From Jaenimonas drosophilae (Eukaryota > Euglenozoa > Kinetoplastea > Trypanosomatida > Trypanosomatidae), in NCBI GenBank assembly GCA_030849065.1, contig JASAON010001417.1, positions 1 to 23,493 of the forward strand: a stretch of DNA of 23,493 nt. Direction: 5' to 3'. Below the pieces are notes generated by a model that saw only the letters and a list, made by a program, of their open reading frames with translations, was not told the origin of the DNA and searched no databases. Shown here piece by piece: positions 8,321 to 16,644 of the stretch (its first letter is position 1; the number at the start of each line of letters is the position of its first letter). The position numbers and the translations under genes were made by a program.

Positions 8321-10606
8321 CTAGGATCGCGTGAGCCGGACCCACACAGACATGTAAAAGCTCAGAATCTTGTCCATGGCGGTGAAGGCGAGGCCGCCGT
8401 AGAGCGGCGCCAGCGACGCGAGGCTGCGACGGAGGAGCTGCGCGCTTTCCTGCGCGGATGGCTGTGCTCCATCGCGCATGTGGAGCTCACGTAGCGCATG
8501 AATGGCCTCCTCCTGACCCGAGGCGTGGCAGATGCTGGAGTAGATGGTATTCACCTCCTCACCCATCCACTGCGCCATCATCTTCATCCAAGCCACGGGA
8601 GATGAGGCGGAGGTGGTGCGCAACCACAGCTGCTGCAACGCAGCCCATGTGAGCCCATCACCACCAACGTCATCATAAACAGCAAGTAGGCCCGTGGCGT
8701 GGAGCACTGCACGTCCACGGAGGAGCTCAACCAACACACGCATCGGATGATTCACCACACAGTGCGCAACGAGAGATGCTGCGACACGAAAGACGATGGC
8801 CCGCATCACCGCGCGCCTCCCCGCCGCGTCACGCTGCTCCTGCCGCTCCTCCTTCGTCATGCGCTGGTGCGCACCGCTTCGACGAGCGCGAGCGCGACGG
8901 CGTACCGCGGCACTCACCACCGAAGCTGCACGGCTTGCGGTGCCATCATCATCATCAACATCATCATCGGTTTCATCCTCTTCACTGGATGAAAAGAGAA
9001 TGGTGTAGCGCCGCATCATGACGTACTCCACGTTTTCCATGACGGTGATGATGGCGCGATCCACGAGATGAACGGCGATGGGGCACACAACTGACTCCAC
9101 CAACACCGCCGCTGTGGCCACCGCAGATGCACGCAACATGCCCGCCCACGACCAACGCAGCTGCCCAACGCCACCACCACCACCACCATCATCAACCACA
9201 ACACCAGCTGCCCCTGATGGATTCTGGCGTGCCTCCGCGCTCACGCAGATGAGTGGGGTGATGAGACTGATGCAGAGCGGATCAAACACGACGTGGCTCG
9301 TGATGCGCAGCGACCAACCCAACACGTGCCGAAAAAAATTGCGGCTTCGTAAATTGCGCACCACCACACTCGTATCGAGGAAGAAGGCCTCCTTCATGTA
9401 GGTGCCCACGACGTACAACACGGCACGTGAGATGAGAAGGTGCATCGCATAGGGTTCATCCTCCACCAACAGCTTCCATTCATCTTCTTCCGGGAACGCA
9501 CGTCCGCCCACAACGTTGGCCCAGGGGAGGATGAGCGCCAACATCAAGCGGGGCTGCTTGGAGAGGTCCTTGAAACGCATCAGGGGAAGGGCGATGAGCT
9601 GCCGCTTCACGCTACTGCAGGCGTGAAGCACAACGGCTGGGGCGGCACGGAGGAGGTGCGAGGCGAGGCCAACACCACGCGATATGTTGGCCTTCATGAT
9701 GCGTGAAAAGATGCCAACACGTTCGGATGAACGATGTTGTTGTTGTTGTTGTTGTTGCGAGGATCGGCCATCTGCTCCACGAGACGCACCACGTGGTGTG
9801 CTACGCAGGCTCTCCGGCCTACTGCTGCTGCTGCGGTGGCGATGATGAGCATCTCCGTCGCGGCGTGGTGTGCTACGCATTCGCTCGCTTCGAGCGCTGT
9901 CTGGGACGACGAGCGGGGCGGGCGGCGGCAGTGAGCGCCCGCCGGAGAGTGGCGGTTTTCCCAACTTTAGCGGCGGCACGATTGGCGCAGACACATCGCT
10001 GGTGAAGCTGGCGTTTATACTTCGTCCGCTGTTGTTGTTGTTGGTGGTGTTGGGCACGGAGCTGGAGGAGTGCATCCGTGAGCTGGAGAGACCCTGCAGA
10101 GTCAGCCCACGTGAAGTGCTGCGCGATGATGTTGGCCGACGCTGAAGGCGATCATCGCTTTGGCTCCGCGGCTTCCCAACGCTGAGCGGCTGGAGCACAC
10201 GTCGAGGCTCCTGCACATCGGCGCTGCGGGTCCGACGTGCTCCACCACCACTGCGCAAGCTCTCTAAATCATCGGCGTTGTTGTTGGTGTTGGTGTGGCT
10301 GGATGGCGGTACGAGACGAATCTGTTGTACGTCAGAGGAGGAGAGGAGAGACACATCCCTCGGTGTGTGGCCACCGGCAGTGCGCGACACGCGTGAGCGC
10401 GCGGCGGATTCGTTTTGATGATGCTGACGATGTACGCGCCTAATCACGAGTGTGTCGGGGCTGAATTGGCGCAACGTGCGGCTCAATATCGCCGCGGCCA
10501 TGGATCCAATGAAGAGGGGATGGCAGATATCATAGAATCCGTTGGCGTAGGTGGGAAGTTCCACCTCCTCCGCCACGGATGTACGGCTGCTTCGATGACG
10601 AAGCAT
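8321..10606 (-). CDS. Multi-pass membrane protein, possibly a divergent mitochondrial carrier-like protein (761 aa)
   Basis: I chose the ATG at 10606 (MLRHRSSRTS); the longer frame opens at a TTG. An N-terminal hydrophobic segment (HPLFIGSMAAAILSRTL) is followed by about 230 residues of Ser/Arg/Asn/Gln-rich disordered sequence. The second half has hydrophobic segments near residues 349, 392, 425-455, 489-515, 599-630 and 735-758. Several end in motifs recalling mitochondrial carriers, with a proline and then charged residues: VVCPIAVHLVDRA and NHPMRVLVELLRGR. The latter is followed by DGLTWAALQQLW, the place where carriers have an EG and aromatic motif, and the end YGGLAFTAMDKILSFYMSVW resembles a last carrier helix. 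The strict carrier signature is absent, so a carrier fold of the MTCH or SLC25A46 kind is only a suggestion. An acidic loop (EEDETDDDVDDDDG) separates two segments. Confidence 0.75.
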   Translation of the reverse strand: MLRHRSSRTSVAEEVELPTYANGFYDICHPLFIGSMAAAILSRTLRQFSPDTLVIRRVHRQHHQNESAARSRVSRTAGGHTPRDVSLLSSSDVQQIRLVPPSSHTNTNNNADDLESLRSGGGARRTRSADVQEPRRVLQPLSVGKPRSQSDDRLQRRPTSSRSTSRGLTLQGLSSSRMHSSSSVPNTTNNNNSGRSINASFTSDVSAPIVPPLKLGKPPLSGGRSLPPPAPLVVPDSARSERMRSTPRRDGDAHHRHRSSSSRPESLRSTPRGASRGADGRSSQQQQQQQHRSSERVGIFSRIMKANISRGVGLASHLLRAAPAVVLHACSSVKRQLIALPLMRFKDLSKQPRLMLALILPWANVVGGRAFPEEDEWKLLVEDEPYAMHLLISRAVLYVVGTYMKEAFFLDTSVVVRNLRSRNFFRHVLGWSLRITSHVVFDPLCISLITPLICVSAEARQNPSGAAGVVVDDGGGGGGVGQLRWSWAGMLRASAVATAAVLVESVVCPIAVHLVDRAIITVMENVEYVMMRRYTILFSSSEEDETDDDVDDDDGTASRAASVVSAAVRRRARARRSGAHQRMTKEERQEQRDAAGRRAVMRAIVFRVAASLVAHCVVNHPMRVLVELLRGRAVLHATGLLAVYDDVGGDGLTWAALQQLWLRTTSASSPVAWMKMMAQWMGEEVNTIYSSICHASGQEEAIHALRELHMRDGAQPSAQESAQLLRRSLASLAPLYGGLAFTAMDKILSFYMSVWVRLTRS

Positions 10607-10677
10607 CAATGCTATGCTACTCTCTCTCGCACACACAAGCAGGAATGTCTGGCCACACCTCCAACCTCCTCCTCCTA

Positions 10678-10679
10678 CT
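10678..10679 (-). promoter_or_regulatory. Candidate trans-splice acceptor for the membrane-protein gene
   Basis: The coding strand reads CTTCCCTTCATCTTCTACAC and then CCGTAAGTAG. The first AG (10679-10678) gives a leader of about 70 bases before the ATG at 10606. A second AG is three bases on. Any of these would also include the TTG at 10636 in the leader. Confidence 0.4.
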
Positions 10680-10794
10680 TACGGATGATGTGTAGAAGAT
10701 GAAGGGAAGCGCTACACGCACACAGCTATGCTGGATGCTATTGTTGTTGTTGTTATGAAAATATGATGATGATGGAGGAGCACAAGGACAGTTT

Positions 10795-10805
<11 letters not shown>

Positions 10806-10828
<23 letters not shown>

Positions 10829-10831
10829 CAC
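10806..10831. repeat. (CA)13 microsatellite
   Basis: A perfect CA dinucleotide run lies in the 292-base gap between the RS-rich protein gene and the membrane-protein gene. A TTG repeat (about 10739-10755) and GATGATG runs are nearby. No gene is supported in this gap. Confidence 0.9.
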
Positions 10832-10898
10832 TTTTTTCTTCTGGATGATGGAGACTGAGACATGCGCACATCATTATCATGTTGCTACGCGGCATCCA

Positions 10899-11891
10899 TC
10901 ACATCGCCGCCAACACGCGTCGGCCGTTGATCGCCACTCCCTGAAGCGCACGTACGGCGGTCTGCGCCTGCGAACGCTCCGCATACTCCACCAACACAAC
11001 ACCACCAGGGCCGTTTGCATCATACAAACCGCGAAGATGCCCCTGCTGCACTTGTTGTTGGGGAGGTGCGGAAGGAAGTGCAGGGCACGCCAACACCGGT
11101 GCGTCTTGCTCAATGCATGATGGTGGCAGTACACCTCCATCCGCATCATCGGCCGCTTTCCCGTCAGACTTGATGTTGTTGTTGTTCTTCGTTGTGTTTT
11201 TGTTGGCCATCATGATCATCTCCTGCGCTGGCCTGCGCACGGAGAGTGGCTCCGCTCCTGTGAGCTGCTCCACCACCGAAGAGACGTGTGTGGGATGCAA
11301 AGAGAGTTCCACGCCGTACAACGTCACAAAGGATGATGATGATGATTTGGTTGTTGTTGTTGTGGCAGAAGTTGATGGACGTTGAGCAACCCACGACATC
11401 AGCCGAGCACGTTCTGCTGCAGCGCGATGAAGTACGCCGACATCATCGGCCAAGACCGAAGATGAGGAGGCTGGCGCTGGTGTTGTTGATGATGCACCGC
11501 GATGCGCACGTCTCTCCTCACGCCGATGACGACGATGATCCATATCATCATCATCATCCATCCACTCTGTTGAGGTGCTCCGCTCGCGGCCACGCTTCCG
11601 CCGATCTCCATCATCACGACGCTCACCTCGCCGAGTGTGATGGCGGTACGTTGATGATGTTGGCACATCATCTTCGTACACCGCCACCCACTCCCCACCT
11701 CCGGGACGACGTGCCGATCGTCGATCATCCACCATCACCAACTCCTCACGATGATGGCGATCGCGGGCATCATGGCGATGGCGGCGGCTGCGTTCATCAT
11801 CGGCGTCGCGGCCACTTCGATGCCGCGAGCTGCGACGGTGATGGCGGCGATCTTCACGATCTCTGCTACGTGAGCGGCGTCCGTGAGCCAT
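10899..11891 (-). CDS. RS-rich protein with a split RRM-like domain (330 aa)
   Basis: The ATG at 11891 (MAHGRRSRSRDRE) is preferred; the open frame begins one codon earlier at a TTG. Residues 3-130 are dominated by Arg, Ser, Asp and His, an RS/RD-type region typical of splicing factors. An RRM-like fold can be assembled from two parts. Residues 188-220 (SFVTLYGVELSLHPTHVSSV) look like strand 1, helix 1 and strand 2, with VTLYGV as RNP2. Residues about 290-330 (GVVLVEYAERSQAQTAVRAL and INGRRVLAAM) look like strand 3 with RNP1, helix 2 and strand 4. About 65 residues of Asn/Lys/Gln/Pro-rich sequence separate the two halves, far more than a normal loop. The protein ends directly after strand 4. 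Probably a nuclear pre-mRNA processing protein. The exact identity is not recognised. Confidence 0.8.
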   Translation of the reverse strand: MAHGRRSRSRDREDRRHHRRSSRHRSGRDADDERSRRHRHDARDRHHREELVMVDDRRSARRPGGGEWVAVYEDDVPTSSTYRHHTRRGERRDDGDRRKRGRERSTSTEWMDDDDDMDHRRHRREERRAHRGASSTTPAPASSSSVLADDVGVLHRAAAERARLMSWVAQRPSTSATTTTTKSSSSSFVTLYGVELSLHPTHVSSVVEQLTGAEPLSVRRPAQEMIMMANKNTTKNNNNIKSDGKAADDADGGVLPPSCIEQDAPVLACPALPSAPPQQQVQQGHLRGLYDANGPGGVVLVEYAERSQAQTAVRALQGVAINGRRVLAAM

Positions 11892-12646
11892 CAATGTTGG
11901 CCACGATGATGAGCTCCACTACCACTAAGAAATACTATTGTGTTGTTGTTGTTGTAGAATGATGATGATGATGATGATGAAGGAGTATGTGCTTGGGTAG
12001 TGCAAGGAGAAGCAAGAGTGAGTTTGTTAGCAGCGCACACACAACAACCACAGATTGTGGGCCACGCGCAGCACAACACTCATCGCCAGCAACACAAATA
12101 CAGGGTGATGATGCACACGCGGATGTCATCTCAAGATTATCACGCGCATACAAAACCATATTTTATGAAAAAAAAAGATGATGATGATATATCATCATGA
12201 AGAAAGAAGGTATTCCTCCTGTTGCTGTTGCAAGTGTGGGGAGGACAGACACTTAGGTGGAACCGTGATGTTGATGAGCTCATACACATCATCATCATCA
12301 TCATCATCATCGCCAATAGCGGGCAACAACAAGTACAAGACGAAAGTGAAGAAGAAGAACGCTGAGGTGAGGAGCAGAGGAATACCTTCACCAACACTGC
12401 ATCAACAAAGCCAATAGGTGATGATGAAGATGGCGTACGTTGAAATCTCTTCTCATTTTTCTGTACGTACATATATGTGTTCCATAACCCACTCCTCTCT
12501 CTAGGTATGAAGAGCAGAGGCGTGTACCTCCTCTCTGTCTGTTCTGTGTGCTCCGCATGTTGTTTCGTCGTCGTTGTTCCAATCGTTATGAAGATGGCAC
12601 ACGTTGTATTTTTGTTTTTCATGTTGTTGTTGTTGTTGTACGCCAA
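11892..12646. other. Intergenic region between the kinase and the RS-rich protein genes
   Basis: It contains a TTG repeat at 11940-11955, (GAT)n at 11958-11982, GATGATGAT and ATCATCATG near 12177-12198, (CAT)n at 12288-12312 and another GTT repeat at 12620-12640 just after the kinase stop. On the coding strand CTCCTTCATCATCATCAT precedes AG dinucleotides near 11922-11936, a plausible acceptor for the RS-rich gene. No reading frame has the character of a protein. Confidence 0.65.
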
Positions 12647-14233
12647 CTACTTCTTCAACGCACCAGGACCAATCTTTGCCTTGGCGTTCATCACCGCGGG
12701 CTTCGTTGGGCGCGAGGCGAGAACAGGCATCGCTGCGTATGCCGTTTGATCGCCCTCCGCATCATCCGCCTCAATCACGTCGCGTTGAAGCGCGGCCAGC
12801 TCCTCGTGGAGCTTTTGTTGCTCTGCACGTGATGCATCATCCTTGGCACTGGCATGGCGTCCGTGTGTGCCACCCGTGAAGAATGAAACAACGTTATCAA
12901 AGATGCCGCCAGACTTCTTCGGTTTTGCAACCGACGCCTTTCCACGTCCGCTAAAGTCTGCCCCCTTCTCCTCCACACTCGTCGGTGAGGTGGTGTTGGA
13001 GTGTGGCGAGGATGTCGTGGTTGCGGGCTTCGTCGTCTGGCCTCGTGCATGAGCTGCCGCGGCTGCTGCCTCGGCACGTTGGCTCGCCTCACGCCGGCGT
13101 TGTTGTTCCTCCTTCTGACGTTGGTAAGGGTCCATCCCGCCCAACATGGTTGGTGGAGCGTAACCGTGTTGCGTGAAGAAGGGGTGGCGCAAACTCTCCA
13201 TGGCGGAGATGCGATGCGCGCTGTCTTGGTCGAGCATGCGCAAGATGAGGTCCTTGGCCTCGTTGCTCACCTCCCCCCAACCATGATTTGGATTGAAGAG
13301 CACACCATGATCAATCTTACGCAACAGCGCACGACGCTCCTCTGTGGTTTTCACCTGGCCATGAAAAGGTGGTCGGCCACAGAGGAGGACGTACAACACA
13401 ACACCGGCAGACCACACATCAACGCTCTTCACTAATTGTTGGTTCGTGACGAGCGGGCGGGCGCCCTGTTGCTCGATCCCACGAATCACTTCGGGTGCGA
13501 TGTAGAAGCTTGTGCCACATGGTGTGCTGCGTACGTCCCACTCACGCACCAACTTGGCGAGGCCAAAGTCGGCGAGCTTCACAAGCACCTCCACCTCATC
13601 TGGGTTGTAGTCGTTGATGAGCTTCGGATGTGTTTGTGCGCGTGGGCTGGATGGAGAGTGAGGACTGCTTCCATCAGAAGCCTGTGCTGATGGTGGTGTT
13701 GTGCCATCCTGTGTGGCGTTGTGGTTGTGATTGTTGGGTGTGGGTGGGTATACGACGTTGATCAAGATGTTTTCAGGTTTGATGTCGCGGTGCACCACAC
13801 TCTGTTCGTGGAGGTAGGCGATGCCGGAGAGGACGGAAAACATGATTTTGCGCGCCAGCTTCTCATTCACGCGCTTGTTGCGCACAATGAACTCAAAGAG
13901 ATCCTCATTCATGAGATCGAGGGCAAAGTACACTCGGTCTGGTGTTTGGATGGCTTCGTAGAGGGTGACGATGTTGGGATGGCACGTGCGACGCAGGATT
14001 TCCTTCTCGTGTGCCACCATCTCTCCCTTCTTGCCCACCAACGCCTCGCGCTTCATCACCTTCAACGCCCGCAACTCACCGCTCGGGAAGTGGCGCACCG
14101 CCAACACCTCGGAGAAGCCGCCCTTGCCAAGCAGCACGCCCTCATCCACGTTGTACAGTGTGCGTATATCTACGCCCTCAATGGCGGGGGTGGCGGGTAC
14201 GGGCATCAAGGGAGGAGGAGGAAGCGCGGCCAT
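12647..14233 (-). CDS. CAMK-like serine/threonine protein kinase (528 aa)
   Basis: The kinase domain spans about residues 29-345. Visible elements are the glycine loop GKGGFSEV (36-43), catalytic lysine K58 in ALKVMK, HRDIKPEN (148-155), DFG at 222-224, CGTSFYIAPEV in the activation segment, and VDVWSAGVVLYVLLCGRPPF. A late HRISAMESLRHPFF motif closes the domain, as in CAMK-group kinases. Two insertions stand out: about 50 residues rich in Asn, Ser and Pro between the catalytic loop and DFG, and a smaller one after APEV. The C-terminal 180 residues carry an Arg/Ala-rich helix and IFDNVVSFFTGG; no calmodulin site is recognised. The open frame extends upstream to a GTG, but a pyrimidine tract and AG within that extension place the start at the ATG at 14233. 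Catalytic residues are all present, so it should be active. Confidence 0.9.
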   Translation of the reverse strand: MAALPPPPLMPVPATPAIEGVDIRTLYNVDEGVLLGKGGFSEVLAVRHFPSGELRALKVMKREALVGKKGEMVAHEKEILRRTCHPNIVTLYEAIQTPDRVYFALDLMNEDLFEFIVRNKRVNEKLARKIMFSVLSGIAYLHEQSVVHRDIKPENILINVVYPPTPNNHNHNATQDGTTPPSAQASDGSSPHSPSSPRAQTHPKLINDYNPDEVEVLVKLADFGLAKLVREWDVRSTPCGTSFYIAPEVIRGIEQQGARPLVTNQQLVKSVDVWSAGVVLYVLLCGRPPFHGQVKTTEERRALLRKIDHGVLFNPNHGWGEVSNEAKDLILRMLDQDSAHRISAMESLRHPFFTQHGYAPPTMLGGMDPYQRQKEEQQRRREASQRAEAAAAAAHARGQTTKPATTTSSPHSNTTSPTSVEEKGADFSGRGKASVAKPKKSGGIFDNVVSFFTGGTHGRHASAKDDASRAEQQKLHEELAALQRDVIEADDAEGDQTAYAAMPVLASRPTKPAVMNAKAKIGPGALKK

Positions 14234-14343
14234 GATGATGTGTGGCTGTGGTTGTGGTTGATGATGATGAATGTTGCGTGTTATTTGCGTATCACACAAG
14301 TGAGTTGCTTGGGGTGCCGAATATGCTATAGGTACACGAAATG

Positions 14344-14345
14344 CT
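14344..14345 (-). promoter_or_regulatory. Candidate trans-splice acceptor for the CAMK-like kinase
   Basis: The coding strand has CCCTCTCTCTCTCCCTCTC (14367-14385), then TTGTTTTTTTTCATC and CTTGTAG. This is the most canonical acceptor in the window. It gives a leader of about 110 bases before the ATG at 14233 and rules out the upstream GTG start. Confidence 0.65.
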
Positions 14346-15470
14346 ACAAGATGAAAAAAAACAAGAGAGGGAGAGAGAGAGGGTGTAGGAATGATGAGCA
14401 CAGCGTGAGCTCATATAGAGTGTCGCAGCTCCTCAACCCATGTTGGCGCTGAGGAGGGCACGAAGATCATCTTCCGTATGTGGGCATGAAGAAGAAAACA
14501 TGCTAGGTGCGAGTGAGCCAAGATGGATCCATGGAGCAGCGGGACTGTATGTTGGCCACACTCGAAGTGATCCTGTGAGGATACAATCTTCGGCGCATGC
14601 CAAGCCCCCACACATGCACATCAACTCAACACACATTCACCAGCGATACAAACCCTCTTTCCGCACACACAAGCATGTGCGTGCGACGAGTGGGTGTGCA
14701 TGAGCACTGCTCAAAAAGTGAGGACGCTGATGATGATGATGATGATGAAGTTGAAGTTGCATGTGGGACGTCTACCAAACTGCTCCCGATTTTTTTTTTC
14801 GTTCAACACTTTTTTCTCTTTGTTTCTCAGTCAGAAAAAAAAACGGGGCGAGCGAACGGGTGATTCATCGTTGAGTGAGGTGTTGTGCTCAACATCCATC
14901 ATCATTCATGGATGCCGTCACTACACCTCCATGAACCTTGCCCGTTGATTGCCACCTGCGCAGACCAGAACACCGAAAACGCAAAAAAAAAACAGAAATG
15001 AAAAAAAGGATGAAACGCACACATCACCAAAAGCAAAGCAAAGAAGAGGGAAGAACATGAAGTGAAGGCAGCAACGACAAACAACAATTGGATGAGCCAT
15101 TTTGTTGTTGTTGTTGTTGTGGTTGATATGCTCTGTGGAGTACCATCAGATCTCTGTGAGGGGGAGAGAGTAAAGAGAGGGTGGGTAGCCATGTTCATGT
15201 CTCATCGTGAGAGTGAGAGCCATTCTATGCGTGTGTGTGTGTGTGTGCGTTAATCATCCATGAAAACATTCAAGAGGAGAAAAAAAATCTGCTTCGTTCA
15301 TTCTTCCGTTGTTGTTGTTGTTGTGTCACCGGGTTCGTAGCACAACGGCGAGCAACAACCAACAAGCCAACGAGATGAAGCTTGCGTGGCGAAGAAACGC
15401 TGCCCGTACATGCTTGAGTGATGGAGCACAAAGATATACATGAAGTAGGAGGCGGTCGTGATCAGGAGCA

Positions 15471-15512
15471 GAGGAGGAGAGCCTGCGTCCATTGACGCAG
15501 GCTCTCCTCCTC
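15471..15512. repeat. Perfect inverted repeat, 19-bp arms, 4-base loop
   Basis: The left arm GAGGAGGAGAGCCTGCGTC (15471-15489) is the exact reverse complement of the right arm (15494-15512), with CATT between them. The transcript of either strand would fold into a stable 19-bp stem. It is outside any supported gene. No T-run follows on the coding strand that would make it a bacterial-type terminator, and the context is eukaryotic. Confidence 0.95.
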
Positions 15513-16143
15513 CTCTACACACATGTACGCACAGAAACATGTGATGGGGCCATCCTCTTCATTCACACCATTGAGATGTTTTTTTTTTGTTGTTGTTGTG
15601 TGTGTTGTTGATATCCATCTCATCCATCTCTGTAGCACACATGAGCGCGTCGCACAGCGCGGAAGGTGATGAAGTTAAAGCAAAAAAAAGGGGTGGGGGA
15701 AAGGTGAGAGAGAGCACAGAAACAAAGGATGGGAGGGGGTTGGTGTTGTGTTGGGTTGTGTGGATGAAGGCTGGTGTTGCTGGCATGTAAGCATCTTGGT
15801 GTGAGAGTGGGGCGGTCGGGCTGACGGGGGAAAGGGGGTCAAGCGGCAACATGTGGCGTACCACTCCGGGTGGTGCCAGCGCAGCGCAGCAAAACGCCGT
15901 TATCCTCTCATCATTCGCCCTACCTGGCACAGGTACACACACCAGCCTTGCATCACGGTGCTCAACGCGCGCACACACACATCGCCACAAGTGTGTTGAG
16001 AGTTCTGACACACAAACACACAATAACCCAAAGCAAGATGGTTGCTGATGTAGCAGCCTACGCGTTGGTCCGTCAATTAAGAAGATGCCTGTGCGTGGTA
16101 TGTGGGGTTTGTATTCGAGTACATCCACACGCAAACACACTTC

Positions 16144-16644
16144 TCAATACACCTCCGCGTACATGGCCTCATCGCAAACGTCATGATCCTCTGGGCTCAG
16201 AAGATCCACGTAGACGTCGTTGATGTAGCACGGCTCCTCCTCCATCGGGTAGGCAGGCCACGGCTCACCACAGCACGCCATTTCGTAGTTTGGAATGGCA
16301 TCATAAAAGTGTGGAGGTGGAGGAAGGTAGGCGTACTGTTGTTGCTGCTGCTGCTGCATCAGGTGGCGCTGGCGGAGCTTGATGGCCTCGCGGGTGGTGA
16401 GCCCGAGCTTGCGATTCACATCAACGGTGTGGAGGTCCTCCTCGCCGTGGGCGAAGTCGCAGCGCACGTCGTAGGGGCAGGTGCCGCTGCGCATGTAGTT
16501 GGCGCACATCTTCGTCTTGTAGCGCTCCGCCAAGTCTTCTGTCCCGCGTGAGGCAGAGCAGGAGCCGGCGCAGCTGTCAGAGGAGGAGGAGGGGCACATG
16601 GCGGAGGGGTTAGGCATGTCGTTGAGTGCAACCATGATGCGCAT
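16144..16644 (-). CDS. Small CCCH zinc-finger RNA-binding protein, ZFP1-3-like (166 aa)
   Basis: A single zinc finger fits C-x8-C-x5-C-x3-H, with C47, C56, C62 and H66 in MCANYMRSGTCPYDVRCDFAH. It is introduced by RYKTKM, the lead-in typical of RNA-binding CCCH proteins, and followed by GEEDL. In trypanosomes, small single-finger proteins of this type (ZFP1, ZFP2, ZFP3) control mRNA during life-stage differentiation. Downstream are a seven-glutamine run, LPPPPHFYDAIPNY, a possible ligand for WW domains, and an acidic tail. No WW domain is present, so it is closer in layout to ZFP1 than to ZFP2 or ZFP3, though it is longer than trypanosome ZFP1. The start is the ATG at 16644; a second in-frame ATG lies three codons later. 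Regulatory targets cannot be inferred. Confidence 0.85.
   Translation of the reverse strand: MRIMVALNDMPNPSAMCPSSSSDSCAGSCSASRGTEDLAERYKTKMCANYMRSGTCPYDVRCDFAHGEEDLHTVDVNRKLGLTTREAIKLRQRHLMQQQQQQQYAYLPPPPHFYDAIPNYEMACCGEPWPAYPMEEEPCYINDVYVDLLSPEDHDVCDEAMYAEVY

Larger units (their letters stand above)
14234..16143. other. Long gene-poor region between the CCCH gene and the kinase gene
   Basis: Apart from the kinase 5' leader, no gene is supported in this 1.9 kb. Short frames occur on both strands, but they are made of low-complexity codons and mostly open at non-ATG codons. The region contains A- and T-rich runs (14795-14845, 14985-15010), GTT repeats at 15104-15122, 15306-15322 and 15587-15598, a GT run at 15230-15246 and a perfect hairpin at 15471-15512. 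Much of it is probably the 3' untranslated region of the CCCH gene, which is often long for regulators of this kind. Confidence 0.5.

Noticed and set aside
10607..10636. N-terminal extension of the membrane protein
   Set aside because: It opens at TTG, and in a eukaryotic setting the first ATG at 10606 is preferred. Both candidate acceptors lie upstream, so the TTG would be leader sequence.
14234..14401. 56-residue N-terminal extension of the CAMK-like kinase
   Set aside because: It opens at GTG and contains a strong pyrimidine tract and AG acceptor, so it is leader and intergenic sequence. The ATG at 14233 fits the kinase family.
14902..15198. 98-codon minus-strand frame with hydrophobic runs
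   Set aside because: It has an ATG, but the hydrophobicity comes from T-rich tracts reading as Phe and Leu. There is no other evidence for a small membrane protein.
15326..15350. tRNA-like T-loop phrase (GGGTTCGTAGC)
   Set aside because: The bases around it do not form a T-arm stem and no acceptor stem, D-arm or anticodon arm could be placed on either strand.
15559..16140. 193-codon open frame on the minus strand
   Set aside because: It begins at GTG, its composition is that of repeats and pyrimidine tracts, and no motif is visible. It lies in the probable 3' untranslated region of the CCCH gene.
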